The notes under the pieces were generated by a model, which ran no database searches, had not been told where the DNA came from, and saw nothing but the letters and a program-made list of their open reading frames with translations. A stretch of 64,000 nucleotides of DNA from a virus, in the IMG/VR virus record IMGVR_UViG_3300044638_006750, positions 168,684-232,683 of that record. One strand, given 5' to 3'. Both the position numbers and the translations under genes were made by a program. Shown here piece by piece: positions 1-9,105 of this stretch (position 1 is its first letter; every line of letters begins with the position of its first letter).

Positions 1-558
1 TGCTTTCTCAAAAATATTTAAAAGTATATCATGACATTTTCTAATCTCCCACTTACCAATAACAGAGAATATATATTTGTCTGGTTTATTTGTAATTTTA
101 TTAACTAGCGTATGATCGAATATGGAAGTATCAACACCCAATGGAACAACCGTTATAGGTGTTTTGATGCTATATTTATTCACTAATATATCTTTAGCCC
201 AATGACTAGCAACATATACATGATCACAGCAACGGAAATTATGTTGTTCAATATTTGTTATTGTATCTAATTCAAAAAATGGGAAAACCCTATATTCGCC
301 AGATCCTATGCGAGAAGCTAAATCCCAAGCGTGCCATATCTTGAGAGATACAGCTTTGTGATTATAACTATTTCTATTTTCTAGAGCTTGTTCTATAAGA
401 GGTATTTTGTTCTGATTTATAGCTATGGGTTGGCCAATAGGAAATAGTGAAGTTTTTACACCCCGCTCCATAAGAGCCACTAGTATATTACAGCCAGCCA
501 CCCCATATCCTGTGTAAGTTACGGGTGCTTGTAGATTTATTTCTGATAATTTGCTCAC
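1..558 (-). CDS. GT4-like glycosyltransferase, N-terminal part (cut by window edge)
   Basis: The reading frame is open to base 1, so only the first 186 residues are present. It has a glycine-containing loop near residues 15-22 (TYTGYGVAGCN), a Ser-His-Trp segment near 118-120 and a VVPLGVD motif near 137-143. This order is typical of retaining GT-B family 4 glycosyltransferases, where the last motif ends the first Rossmann domain. The start is a GTG; GGAG sits 8 bases upstream, inside the end of guaC, and no ATG is better placed. It is the last visible gene of the leftward sugar operon. The donor and acceptor cannot be deduced. Confidence 0.75.
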   Translation of the reverse strand, partial: MSKLSEINLQAPVTYTGYGVAGCNILVALMERGVKTSLFPIGQPIAINQNKIPLIEQALENRNSYNHKAVSLKIWHAWDLASRIGSGEYRVFPFFELDTITNIEQHNFRCCDHVYVASHWAKDILVNKYSIKTPITVVPLGVDTSIFDHTLVNKITNKPDKYIFSVIGKWEIRKCHDILLNIFEKA

Positions 559-561
559 TAG

Positions 562-1662
562 TTAGACTCCGAAAATAGGGTTTTTATTAGAATGAATTTG
601 ATTAACTCTACAAAACTGTCCACATTTGATCATATGCTTAATATGTGAGGCGCCAATATAACAGCAGCAAGACCTAATACCTCCTAGTAATTCTTGCACA
701 ACTTTATCTAGAGATCCCCTGTAAGGTATAGTAATTTTTGTCCCCTCTGAGGCTCTATAGCTTTTTTTGCCGTCTTCGAAAATATCTTGTGAATGATGAG
801 TACTCATTCCATAGTATGTGAATCTTCCCTTGCTTTTTTCATCTGTACCAATTACTTTAGAGTAATCTCCACCAAATTCCCATTCTCCCTCACAAGGTTC
901 AGTACCAGCAAAATACCCACCAAGCATCACAAAATCACTTCCTGCACACAATGCTTTACACACATCTCCTACTGTTTTATGTCCACCATCAGAACAGATC
1001 AACCCCAATTTTTTAGGGCCATTTTGAAGACCATGAGCAACATATGAATTTTCTAAAACACAAGATAGTTGCGGTATTCCGCATCCAGTTAAAAATCTGG
1101 TAGTACAAGCACTGCCACCGCCTATACCCGCTTTAACTATGTCTATACCACCATATATTAAAAGTTCTTGCGTTGATGAAGTATTTGTAACATTACCTGC
1201 CATAATAATACTATCAGGAAAACTTTCTCTAACTTTATGACAATATTTAACAAATGCATCCATATGTCCATTTGGAACATCGATACAAATATTTGGTTGT
1301 TTGTGTAATAAATTTTTTAAGTCTAGCAGATAGTTAAGATCGCTTTTTTTATATCCTATCGAAACAAAAGTATAATCAATATTTTGAGGATAATTTGTAA
1401 AATAATCTAGTAGTTGCTGGATTGTGTGATACTTATGTAAACAAGCTATCATTTTATGATTAGCTAGTTGTTTGGCCATTTCAAAAGAACAAAAACTCAT
1501 ATTGGCACACATTATAGGTATGCCCGTCCAATGTCTAGGACTATGATAAAATTGAAAAGTTCTTTCTAGATTAATATCTGATCTACTAGTTAAAGTTGAT
1601 CTTTGAGGAACAATAAGAACATCATCAAAATCTAACTTTGTTTCATTAATAATTTTTTGCAT
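562..1662 (-). CDS. guaC: GMP reductase (IMPDH/GMPR family)
   Basis: GMP reductase converts GMP to IMP and ammonia using NADPH. At 366 residues it is slightly longer than E. coli GuaC (347). The signature loop GIGGGSACTTR with the catalytic Cys at position 186, then TGCGIPQLS, aligns closely with GuaC, as do the N-terminal LDFDDVLIVPQRSTLTSRS, SDGG, DFVMLGG, FYGMS-like (TYYGMS) and RGSLDKVVQELLGG(I/L)R segments. There is no CBS domain insertion, which favours GMP reductase over IMP dehydrogenase. It lies within the sugar operon, 3 bp before the next gene. A role in guanine-nucleotide pools during infection, or in GDP-sugar balance, is inference. Confidence 0.92.
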   Translation of the reverse strand: MQKIINETKLDFDDVLIVPQRSTLTSRSDINLERTFQFYHSPRHWTGIPIMCANMSFCSFEMAKQLANHKMIACLHKYHTIQQLLDYFTNYPQNIDYTFVSIGYKKSDLNYLLDLKNLLHKQPNICIDVPNGHMDAFVKYCHKVRESFPDSIIMAGNVTNTSSTQELLIYGGIDIVKAGIGGGSACTTRFLTGCGIPQLSCVLENSYVAHGLQNGPKKLGLICSDGGHKTVGDVCKALCAGSDFVMLGGYFAGTEPCEGEWEFGGDYSKVIGTDEKSKGRFTYYGMSTHHSQDIFEDGKKSYRASEGTKITIPYRGSLDKVVQELLGGIRSCCCYIGASHIKHMIKCGQFCRVNQIHSNKNPIFGV

Positions 1663-1665
1663 GTT

Positions 1666-2196
1666 TTATACCGAAAAGAAATACCACCTTTTGTGTGTAT
1701 CAATATTCTCTGAATTATCTATATGAGACAGATAGTTTTTAAGTTCGTCCCAATTAGAAAATATCATTTGGTGAGGTATAGTACCAAATAGCCAGTCCGG
1801 CGTTTGATTCTTACCTTGTTCCATATGTACTATTATGGGTTTTTTTTGTCTATTTGCCCAAAAAATTTCTTCGTATGTTCCACATGGATGAATATCTAAG
1901 TTTAGATTAACAATTAGAAAATCACTAATGTCTACTAATCTCAGATCTACACGACGTATAACCTTCATCATTTCTGCTAGTTCGTCGTATCTTTCAGACG
2001 CCTTTAGCTTTGTTTTTATAATATGAGAATCATTGTCTTCCATACCTGTTGTAGTCGGCTTTGTTATAGGGTTGAATACTACAACACCCTTTTGTTCTAA
2101 AAATGGAGTTATATTATCTCTCCATGTCATACCTCTGTCTGGAACTCTATCCATAGCACCAGCGAGATATACTCTTTGATTCTTTAGTCTATTCAT
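1666..2196 (-). CDS. Nucleoside 2-deoxyribosyltransferase-like protein
   Basis: The 176-residue protein starts with a Rossmann-like strand and a YLAGAMD motif (residues 10-16). It also has DISDFLIVNL (89-98) and CGTYEE (105-110), the pattern of the nucleoside 2-deoxyribosyltransferase superfamily. In that family a Glu in the GT-x-x-E region is the nucleophile that exchanges bases on 2'-deoxyribosides. The related DUF4406 proteins share the fold, so the exact reaction is not certain. It sits directly upstream of guaC in transcription order (3 bp gap), which suggests a purine or deoxynucleoside salvage module. The ATG lacks a clear Shine-Dalgarno sequence. Confidence 0.65.
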   Translation of the reverse strand: MNRLKNQRVYLAGAMDRVPDRGMTWRDNITPFLEQKGVVVFNPITKPTTTGMEDNDSHIIKTKLKASERYDELAEMMKVIRRVDLRLVDISDFLIVNLNLDIHPCGTYEEIFWANRQKKPIIVHMEQGKNQTPDWLFGTIPHQMIFSNWDELKNYLSHIDNSENIDTHKRWYFFSV

Positions 2197-2249
2197 AGAA
2201 ACACATTAATAAAAAAAGCACAAGAAGAAAAAGTAACATACAACATTAT

Positions 2250-2918
2250 TTATAGGTTAGACCAATCACCATTTAGTTTAGACCATTTGATATGCATAAG
2301 CGTTTCTGAGACACCAAAATAATATGGATTAATCAATCCTCTAAGTTTATTAGATTTAATTGTACTTGAAGCATTGTTGTGATGCTTACATAGTATACCG
2401 GGTGTTTTCTGAATAGTCCAGCCGTTTTTTCTTACACGCTTCATATAATCTATGTCTAAATGATAAAACGGACAACACAACCAGTCCCATTCTCCAACAT
2501 CGCTTAGCATCTCTGTTTTGTATGCACAAAACAAATCTTCATTTTCATTGGCGTCCTGATGAACCCATCCTATTTTTTTAGAGGTGTCACTAAATGATAA
2601 CTTAGCGGCTTCTAGCAGTATATTGTCCCCATTTTCTGTCATAACCTCGCAATCGTTGTGCATAAAGGTTATGAAGTCTGTATTTTCATTAATAGCAATA
2701 AACCTCATCCAATTATAGGTTTGAGCTGTGGTCAATGGTACTGGAGGTCTAATCAGCATGAATCCAAACTCAATATTTTGTCCAATATACTCAGCTAATG
2801 AACCATCATCACTATTGTCTATTAGTAGTGTATTAGGCCATAAATTAGGGACGCTTTTTAAAGCGGATAGGGTTAAATCTGGTCTGTTAACATGCGGAAT
2901 AAAATGAATAAATTTCAT
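2250..2918 (-). CDS. Family 2-like (GT-A) glycosyltransferase
   Basis: A GT-A type transferase of 222 residues. It has an N-terminal strand (MKFIHFIPHVNR), an LLIDNSDDGS segment for nucleotide binding, and a FITFMHNDCEV segment whose Asn-Asp-Cys stands where a DxD metal-binding motif is expected. A C-terminal CKHHNNAS stretch follows. The ATG at 2918 is preferred over an upstream in-frame TTG; it lies just after the TGA of the macro-domain gene, so the two are likely translationally coupled. The acceptor is unknown. Confidence 0.7.
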   Translation of the reverse strand: MKFIHFIPHVNRPDLTLSALKSVPNLWPNTLLIDNSDDGSLAEYIGQNIEFGFMLIRPPVPLTTAQTYNWMRFIAINENTDFITFMHNDCEVMTENGDNILLEAAKLSFSDTSKKIGWVHQDANENEDLFCAYKTEMLSDVGEWDWLCCPFYHLDIDYMKRVRKNGWTIQKTPGILCKHHNNASSTIKSNKLRGLINPYYFGVSETLMHIKWSKLNGDWSNL

Positions 2919-2920
2919 AA

Positions 2921-3499
2921 TCAACTATTTTTTTGATTTTGTTTATTATATGTATAGACAAAGACATCATAGTTGCCCCAGATATCTTCAATCAGATCAG
3001 AGATAAAATTCCAATTGCCTCCAGCAATACCAGACCCGAATTTTGGAGTATGTATTTCTATTTTTTGGTTTTCTGATTGTGCTTGAAAATTCTTGATGAA
3101 TTGACCAACAAGAGTCATTGATTTAACTAGTGCCTGATAATTTAAACATCTTCTATGATTTTTATCTGGTAATCCGTTTTGAGCTATCATATTAGCAAAC
3201 ATTAGTTTATAGCCATATTTATTTTTAACCGGAATCTCTATAATTTGTGCGTGTCCAAAATTATTTCTCATAAAGGTTTTACCAAGCATGTGATAATTTT
3301 CTTTTACGATAGGGTAGTGATTAGATACGGCAGCGGCAAAACCTCCGCCAAACACATCTATATTATTACATACATGAGGTACTATGACCGAACTTCCAAG
3401 TTTTTCAGAAGATAGTCTTTTTATTATTCTCTCAAAAATATCGTCATTACTTACTGTGTAAAAAGACCTATGAGATGCGTTGTGGTATTTTGTTTGCAT
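2921..3499 (-). CDS. Macro-domain (ADP-ribose binding) protein
   Basis: A single 192-residue macro domain. The N-terminal VIVPHVCNNIDVFGGGFA (38-55) matches the ADP-ribose-binding loop pattern (hydrophobic-x-H-x-x-N, then G-x-G-x-A). The second loop FGSGIAGGNW (154-163) matches the diphosphate-binding loop. Such domains bind or hydrolyse ADP-ribose derivatives, for example ADP-ribose-1''-phosphate. A strong Shine-Dalgarno sequence (GAGGAG) precedes the ATG at 3499. Within this operon it may counter ADP-ribosylation defences, recycle tRNA-repair by-products (an RNA ligase lies at the right edge of the window) or serve nucleotide metabolism; all three are inference. Confidence 0.75.
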   Translation of the reverse strand: MQTKYHNASHRSFYTVSNDDIFERIIKRLSSEKLGSSVIVPHVCNNIDVFGGGFAAAVSNHYPIVKENYHMLGKTFMRNNFGHAQIIEIPVKNKYGYKLMFANMIAQNGLPDKNHRRCLNYQALVKSMTLVGQFIKNFQAQSENQKIEIHTPKFGSGIAGGNWNFISDLIEDIWGNYDVFVYTYNKQNQKNS

Positions 3500-3560
3500 A
3501 GATTACTCCTCTTTTGACTTATAGTAGCTCCCAACCTACATACAAGCAAACCATCAGCAT

Positions 3561-4394
3561 CTAAGACAAAATCTGTTCTATCAGATCGTCAGATATCGCC
3601 ATTTCTTTATCGCTCGGGGAGTAGTATTTAGATTCTTCGTTAATCGTGGTATTATCAAAAATCCTATCTATCCACGTAAAACCATACTGATCCTTGTCAT
3701 ATTGAAGAACTGGAGTAGAATTATGTTCTAAAAAATTTTGATTAGATATTTTTTTCAAAAAATCAAATGATACTTTTTTTTCTAGCCTTTCTGCAATATT
3801 TTTAAACATAGCCATACTTAATATTCTACAAGGGTGGTTATGAGTAGCAAATAATTTTGTTTTTAAAAAATTTTGATTTATAAAATTACTAACATTTTCA
3901 TAACTGTGTTTAATTAATGATTTATCCAATCTATGTTTAGATTGAATGAAACTATTTCTTGTATCTTCAATAGATTTTTTATATATATGAACAATATCGT
4001 ATGCATATAATTCCAGCTCTAAGTTACTCATTCTAATTTCTTTTAGGTCTGAAATGTCAAATGTTTCAAAAAAGTTATTTGGAATATTTTTGTCTGTATT
4101 TAAAATTTGATAATTTTTTATAGTTTCTGTAATAATTAAATCTGTTTTCTGTAAAATGTTACGAATATCAGAGATCGGAAAAAGATAATTTTTCTCTGCA
4201 TTCCATTTCTGTCCCCAAAACGGAGTATAAATACAATAAATGTTAAACTCTGGAAAAAGTAAACTTAAATAATACATTATTGGAGTTGTTCTACAGCTTC
4301 CCAAAAATAAAATATTTCTAGGTCCACACCCTTTATAAATCATGAAATTATTGCTAGCATTTAATTCACTAAGTTTCGCAGCGAGTATTATCAT
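3561..4394 (-). CDS. WcbI-like polysaccharide biosynthesis protein (putative)
   Basis: This 277-residue protein has an early ILFLGSCRTT motif (about 28-37), resembling the nucleophile-containing loop of WcbI-type capsule biosynthesis proteins (ILFLGNCQ-like). A middle helical region and a THNHPC motif near residue 190 follow. WcbI-family proteins are thought to act as acetyltransferase-type enzymes on capsule sugars. The ATG overlaps the TGA of the next gene upstream (ATGA junction). The assignment rests mainly on the N-terminal motif and the setting. Confidence 0.45.
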   Translation of the reverse strand: MIILAAKLSELNASNNFMIYKGCGPRNILFLGSCRTTPIMYYLSLLFPEFNIYCIYTPFWGQKWNAEKNYLFPISDIRNILQKTDLIITETIKNYQILNTDKNIPNNFFETFDISDLKEIRMSNLELELYAYDIVHIYKKSIEDTRNSFIQSKHRLDKSLIKHSYENVSNFINQNFLKTKLFATHNHPCRILSMAMFKNIAERLEKKVSFDFLKKISNQNFLEHNSTPVLQYDKDQYGFTWIDRIFDNTTINEESKYYSPSDKEMAISDDLIEQILS

Positions 4395-5038
4395 TGAATT
4401 AAATTTAAAATTTCTTTATATTTGTTTGTTTTTAAAGTATTACAACTTGATGATGAGAAGTGTATTAATTTCCCTATTTTTGGATAATTAGCTACAAGAT
4501 TTAAACTTTTATAATCTGTTTTACGGTTAGATAACATAATCATATCTGATGTATGTTCTTTATTATTTATAAGATGAATGTCTATTGGTTTTAGAACCAT
4601 AAATGATTTCAACATATTAAAATAATCTTCAGATCTACCAGACACTACACAAGGGACATGTCCCTGATAAATAGTTAATTCTGTGAAATCAAAAAAATTT
4701 ATATCTTCTTGAAATGTATTATTTATTACATCATAATCAATCATTACTCCTCCTCCTATGTTAGCCATTGCTAACCATCTCATATAACAATGATAGTCGT
4801 AGGACGAAGGATTGATGCTTGGGAATGTTTTTATTATTGTTGAATACTCATTATATAAAGGATGAGACAAAGCGTCTTTTTCGGATATTATCTTCAGTTC
4901 CCATCCATGATTTAGCCAAGATTTTGCACATAGCTCTATTAAAGACTCTTGAGAATATTCTTTTGCAGGCCGATGTTCGATCTCGGGTACAACTTCATAA
5001 TATGTATAGATAATATTATTTTTTGTGCAGTATTGCAT
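4391..5038 (-). CDS. GT32-like (DXD) glycosyltransferase
   Basis: The 215-residue protein carries the hallmark of DXD sugar-binding (Gly_transf_sug, GT32/OCH1-like) transferases: YMRWLAMANIGGGVMIDYDV, in which Arg, the Gly-Gly turn and Asp-x-Asp bind the nucleotide sugar and metal. The N-terminal region (IIYTYYEVVPE and W-L-x-x-GWE) also fits. Its 5' end overlaps the preceding TPR-GT gene by 23 bp. Donor and acceptor are unknown. Confidence 0.7.
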   Translation of the reverse strand: MQYCTKNNIIYTYYEVVPEIEHRPAKEYSQESLIELCAKSWLNHGWELKIISEKDALSHPLYNEYSTIIKTFPSINPSSYDYHCYMRWLAMANIGGGVMIDYDVINNTFQEDINFFDFTELTIYQGHVPCVVSGRSEDYFNMLKSFMVLKPIDIHLINNKEHTSDMIMLSNRKTDYKSLNLVANYPKIGKLIHFSSSSCNTLKTNKYKEILNLIQ

Positions 5039-6266
5039 AGTTATATTTTTCTTTTAGTTCTGTGATCGGCATATTTCTATTCTCTTCACTATTTAAACTT
5101 AAATTAACAATCAATGTTGTATACACATATTGTTTTTTTATATAGTTCCATAATATTTTATTGTGTTTAGATGATTCTCTATCAAAATGATAATGCATTA
5201 CTAATTTAAGCAAATAGTCGTATGGCATGTCTGGACTATGATATTTAATATACTCTGGCATTACAGACTTACAAAACTGCATATATTCCTGAAATAAAGG
5301 ATTTCCAGTAGCATATATAGAAGTTCCTCCATTAATATGGCTATTTAATAAGGACGAATATGATTCATTACTAACGCCATCATACTGAGAACCAGAAATT
5401 AAAAAAGGTTGGGATGAACAGTATTTAACCAGTCTATCTAACCACTTATCAGATAGATAACAGTCGCACTCCAACAATAAGCTAGAGTTGTATTTTCTTA
5501 ACAAATCCATAACTGCAAAGAAAACATAGTTTGGACCCGATTTATATCCGTATAGAGGGATTACATTTTCATCACAATCAGAATTTTTTCCCCAATAAAT
5601 ATCTAAGTCTTGAGGGATATCTAAATAAATAATCTCTAAATGTTTAAATTTGTTTTTTAAATTATTGATACCATTATTGTTTTCATAAAATTGTTGATCA
5701 TATTTTTTATTAGCTATAATTATTAAATCTATATTTTTTGACAAATCGGCATTGGTGTTTTTATCTATCTGGTCTAAGAAATTAAGATATGAGTTATCGG
5801 TAATTTCTTGTTCACCTGTTGCCAGTAAACAAATACATTCTAGGTTATTTTCATAGTGTTTAATGCTATCAAGCGAACAATACTGAGAGATATCTTTAAA
5901 TAATCTAGTATCTTCTTTATTGACTTCAAAATATGACAATATATGATCATTTGTAATTAAAGTTTTATCTATTTCATTAAAATCTTTTTTTAAGTTATTA
6001 ATAATTTGTTTAATATTATGATATTTTTTTTCATATAATTGAATTAGAGTATAATAATACCATTCTGAAAATTCAATATTCTTGCTTTCCAACACTAAAT
6101 TAATTTTTTCATCAATATTATCTATCAGTTCTGAGAGTTTGTAGTATGGCCAAGACTGATTGGGGTTTAAATTAATAGCTTTATATAATAGTTCTTTAGC
6201 TATTTCTGGTTGATTATTTTTAATACACAGCATTGCAGCTTTAGCGTATTCTTCCCAATTATTCAT
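5016..6266 (-). CDS. TPR-containing glycosyltransferase
   Basis: The first 70 residues form one or two TPR-like helical repeats (AKAAMLCIKNNQPEIAKELL, then NPNQSWPYYKLSELI), a module common in bacterial O-linked protein glycosylation enzymes. The remainder (about 140-416) looks like a GT-A domain with SLLLECDCYLSDKW as the DxD-like motif and an INGGTSIYATGNPLF segment of the kind that lines acceptor sites. Start and stop overlap both neighbours. A protein acceptor is possible because of the TPR module, but this is inference. Confidence 0.6.
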   Translation of the reverse strand: MNNWEEYAKAAMLCIKNNQPEIAKELLYKAINLNPNQSWPYYKLSELIDNIDEKINLVLESKNIEFSEWYYYTLIQLYEKKYHNIKQIINNLKKDFNEIDKTLITNDHILSYFEVNKEDTRLFKDISQYCSLDSIKHYENNLECICLLATGEQEITDNSYLNFLDQIDKNTNADLSKNIDLIIIANKKYDQQFYENNNGINNLKNKFKHLEIIYLDIPQDLDIYWGKNSDCDENVIPLYGYKSGPNYVFFAVMDLLRKYNSSLLLECDCYLSDKWLDRLVKYCSSQPFLISGSQYDGVSNESYSSLLNSHINGGTSIYATGNPLFQEYMQFCKSVMPEYIKYHSPDMPYDYLLKLVMHYHFDRESSKHNKILWNYIKKQYVYTTLIVNLSLNSEENRNMPITELKEKYNYAILHKK

Positions 6267-8421
6267 TATATCTTTCTATATTAGAGATGCCTAAATTTTT
6301 GATAATATCTAAGAATTTTTTTTGATTAATAGCTTGAAATTTTTTAGTGCCTTTTAAAATATCTGTTCCGCTAGAGGAACCCTCGTCGTGAATAGCCTCG
6401 CATCTTGGATCATATATGGTTTTTAATCCATAAAAATGAGCCCTGTACTGCCATTCACTATCTTCATAATACATAGAATCTAATTCATGGCTAAAAACAC
6501 CTATTTTATTAATTGCTCCTCTTTTCATATATAATAAACATCCTGAGCAATATCCAGTATATTTAGGAATATTATATTTATAAGTTTTAGGATGGTCATA
6601 TCTACCTTTATTCAAACCAGTACCATCACTGTATAACTCTGCTCCAGCTTCAGCTAGTCTTCCGTCAGGATATATTGTTTTACCTCCAGCCGCCGCTATA
6701 TAATCTGCTATATATGCGCTAGAATATAAATAATTTAACCAATATTTATCTATAATTTCAATATCATCATTAATTAATAATATATCTGACTCTTTGTATC
6801 TTGGATCAAGCATAATCTTATTATTTGGAATAATAAAATATTCATTTTGATTGTTTTTTATATATTCAATAGTATTAGGATATATTTGAACATATTTTTT
6901 TAATAGTCTCTCGGTTTCTTTATTTGTTCCATTATCTGTAACTACAATTTTATAATTTAAATAAGATGTTTTTTGTAAAATAGAATCTATACATTTACGT
7001 AATTTTTTGGGTTGATTATATGTAACTATACTAATTGTAACTTGTTTATCTTGTAGCGTGTGTTTGAGAACATTGATAGCAGACTCTTTGGATACTATTT
7101 TATCTAGATGTTCTTTCCCGGCCTCACCCAGCTGTATTTTTTGTTTATTTTTAAGACTAAAATAGTACTGTAGACCATCTATAAATTCAAAATTAGATTC
7201 TGCTATAATAGCATGGTTTTTATGTATAAAATTAATACCTTCGTTTCCTATACTGGAAGTTATAATAGGAATGCCACTCATACCAGCATCACATATTTTC
7301 CCTTTTATGCCTGCTCCCCAATTTAGAGGAGCAATTAATATACTTGTTTTTTTATATACATCAGAAATTTTTTCTATACAACCCAAGTATTCTATAGAAG
7401 GATCAGAAGAGATATTATCTTGTATTGTTTTATCTAAATTTGGACCAATAAGTAATAGTTTTGGTTTTATTTTAAGATTATTGTATATATTAGTTAGTTG
7501 AAAACTTTTAAAAATTTCTATAGATCTAATAGCACCATCTAGATTGGGACCATGGGCGTAATTTCCTATAAAAACTATATTATTCCCTAGTTTACAAGTA
7601 TGTTTGTGATGAATATTGCTTAATATTTTAATGTTATGATTATATCCTATTTCATCTTGTATATATTCTTTATCTTTTTCTGTAACGGCAAAAATTACAT
7701 TAGCAGATAAATATACTTGTTTTTCTATTTTTTTACGAACATCAAGAATGGATTGTTGTATATTTAAGTGTCCAGAGTCCTTTCCTCGCTGTTCTCTAAT
7801 CCAGTGTACATCAACAGTATCTATAATAATTTTAATATTTGGATAATATTTTTTTACGATGTCAAGATATTGATTAGCTATATCATACCAAGAAAAAATT
7901 ACATTGTCAAAAACAATATTTGATTTTTTAGCTTTTTTTAAATATGTGTCTAAGTATATTTGTTTGTCTATGTCTGGCAAAAAATATGGTATTTTTATAG
8001 CGTCTAGAGCATCTAGATATTTTTTTTTAGAGGATCCATTACAAAGAAACCAGACATTATATTGCAGATCTATTTTTAATATTTTAAGTATCTCTAATAA
8101 TCTATTGCCTCCGCTGCTGGTGTCGTAGTCTGGCGCCATTGGCGAAAAATATAATAGATTTTTACCATTATTCCAAATTTCTGGCACCAGTTCATGTGAT
8201 GAAACGGTCTCTGAAAACGATGGAACAATTTTTTTGTAAGCTCTATTCTCTTTACGTCCATATAAAATATAATGTTCTTTAGCCTTTTGTTCATCGTCTA
8301 TACCGGCGACTATGAGGTCAGGATGTAACAGCGTATAAATAATAGGATCAAAATCTTTAGGTAGCAAAAATCCATATTGCTCAACAACTCTTTTGGTATA
8401 TGTATTTGAAACCCATCTCAT
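6259..8421 (-). CDS. Two-domain glycosyltransferase (GT4 plus GT2) with DxxxY N-terminal module
   Basis: A 720-residue fusion. Residues about 20-62 form a small module (FDPIIYTLLHPDL then HYILYGRKENR) often found at the N-terminus of polysaccharide glycosyltransferases. Residues about 65-450 are GT-B/GT4-like: PDYDTSSGGNRLLEIL near the N-terminus and IVFIGNYAHGPNLDG, LLIGP, IAPLNWGAGIKGKI for donor binding. Residues about 455-700 are GT2-like: ISIVTYNQPKKLRKCI, VVTDNGT, ILLINDDIEI as the DxD equivalent and YYEDSEWQYR as the ED-W motif. It probably adds two sugars in succession. The ATG overlaps the stop of the sulfotransferase gene. Confidence 0.8.
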   Translation of the reverse strand: MRWVSNTYTKRVVEQYGFLLPKDFDPIIYTLLHPDLIVAGIDDEQKAKEHYILYGRKENRAYKKIVPSFSETVSSHELVPEIWNNGKNLLYFSPMAPDYDTSSGGNRLLEILKILKIDLQYNVWFLCNGSSKKKYLDALDAIKIPYFLPDIDKQIYLDTYLKKAKKSNIVFDNVIFSWYDIANQYLDIVKKYYPNIKIIIDTVDVHWIREQRGKDSGHLNIQQSILDVRKKIEKQVYLSANVIFAVTEKDKEYIQDEIGYNHNIKILSNIHHKHTCKLGNNIVFIGNYAHGPNLDGAIRSIEIFKSFQLTNIYNNLKIKPKLLLIGPNLDKTIQDNISSDPSIEYLGCIEKISDVYKKTSILIAPLNWGAGIKGKICDAGMSGIPIITSSIGNEGINFIHKNHAIIAESNFEFIDGLQYYFSLKNKQKIQLGEAGKEHLDKIVSKESAINVLKHTLQDKQVTISIVTYNQPKKLRKCIDSILQKTSYLNYKIVVTDNGTNKETERLLKKYVQIYPNTIEYIKNNQNEYFIIPNNKIMLDPRYKESDILLINDDIEIIDKYWLNYLYSSAYIADYIAAAGGKTIYPDGRLAEAGAELYSDGTGLNKGRYDHPKTYKYNIPKYTGYCSGCLLYMKRGAINKIGVFSHELDSMYYEDSEWQYRAHFYGLKTIYDPRCEAIHDEGSSSGTDILKGTKKFQAINQKKFLDIIKNLGISNIERYNE

Positions 8422-9101
8422 ATGATTAAATCAGTATTGTAAAAATTTTGCAATAATTGAATTTCGTATTTAATTTTATTACATATTATGTTTTTTACTT
8501 TGTCTCCTATTATAGAATCAGAATCAACAGGAGACCTATTCATATGGTGATTAGTAATATGTAGTTGAAACGGATTTGAGTCATTAAAAATTTCACAAAG
8601 TTTTTGATTTTCTACCTGAAAAATAAAGTTATATTTTTTAAGTTCTTCTATAGCAATCTCATATTTTTCTTTTAAAGATTTTTCTTTATATTTCACATTA
8701 GTTAAATATTCTATAGTCATATTGCCAAATCTGTCTAAGTAATTATTAAGCAAATTTTCTGAAAGGTTGTCTATGTGTTGACCATAAAAATAATGAATGT
8801 GGCTTATCACTCGTTTAACAGGATCTCTGATAGTCAGTATTCTGTATGTGTCTTCTATAGAAAGCTTAAAAATATCTTCTATATAATAGCTGGGACTATG
8901 GTCTATGAACATCAGAGTATCAGAGTGAATTGTGTCTATTAAATGAGGTTGTTCATATAAACACATATTTCCATGAGTAAATTGCGAGATATATGCTGGG
9001 GCTTGTTGAAAATGTTCGTTGTTCTTATAGCCTTCATAAAATCCTCTTTTAAGACTGGACCCTCCACATCTGGGAATATGATTTAAAACTAAGTATTTCA
9101 T
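8418..9101 (-). CDS. PAPS-dependent sulfotransferase family protein
   Basis: The protein of 227 residues has both PAPS-binding motifs of membrane/carbohydrate sulfotransferases: the 5'-phosphosulfate loop HIPRCGGSSL (8-17) and the 3'-phosphate motif TIRDPVKRVIS (90-100). This places it near sulfotransferase family 2 (heparan- and chondroitin-sulfotransferase-like). No transmembrane segment is visible, so it is probably cytoplasmic. It sits between two glycosyltransferases, so sulfation of the operon's glycan is the simplest reading. The acceptor is unknown. Confidence 0.75.
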   Translation of the reverse strand: MKYLVLNHIPRCGGSSLKRGFYEGYKNNEHFQQAPAYISQFTHGNMCLYEQPHLIDTIHSDTLMFIDHSPSYYIEDIFKLSIEDTYRILTIRDPVKRVISHIHYFYGQHIDNLSENLLNNYLDRFGNMTIEYLTNVKYKEKSLKEKYEIAIEELKKYNFIFQVENQKLCEIFNDSNPFQLHITNHHMNRSPVDSDSIIGDKVKNIICNKIKYEIQLLQNFYNTDLII

Positions 9102-9105
9102 ATGT

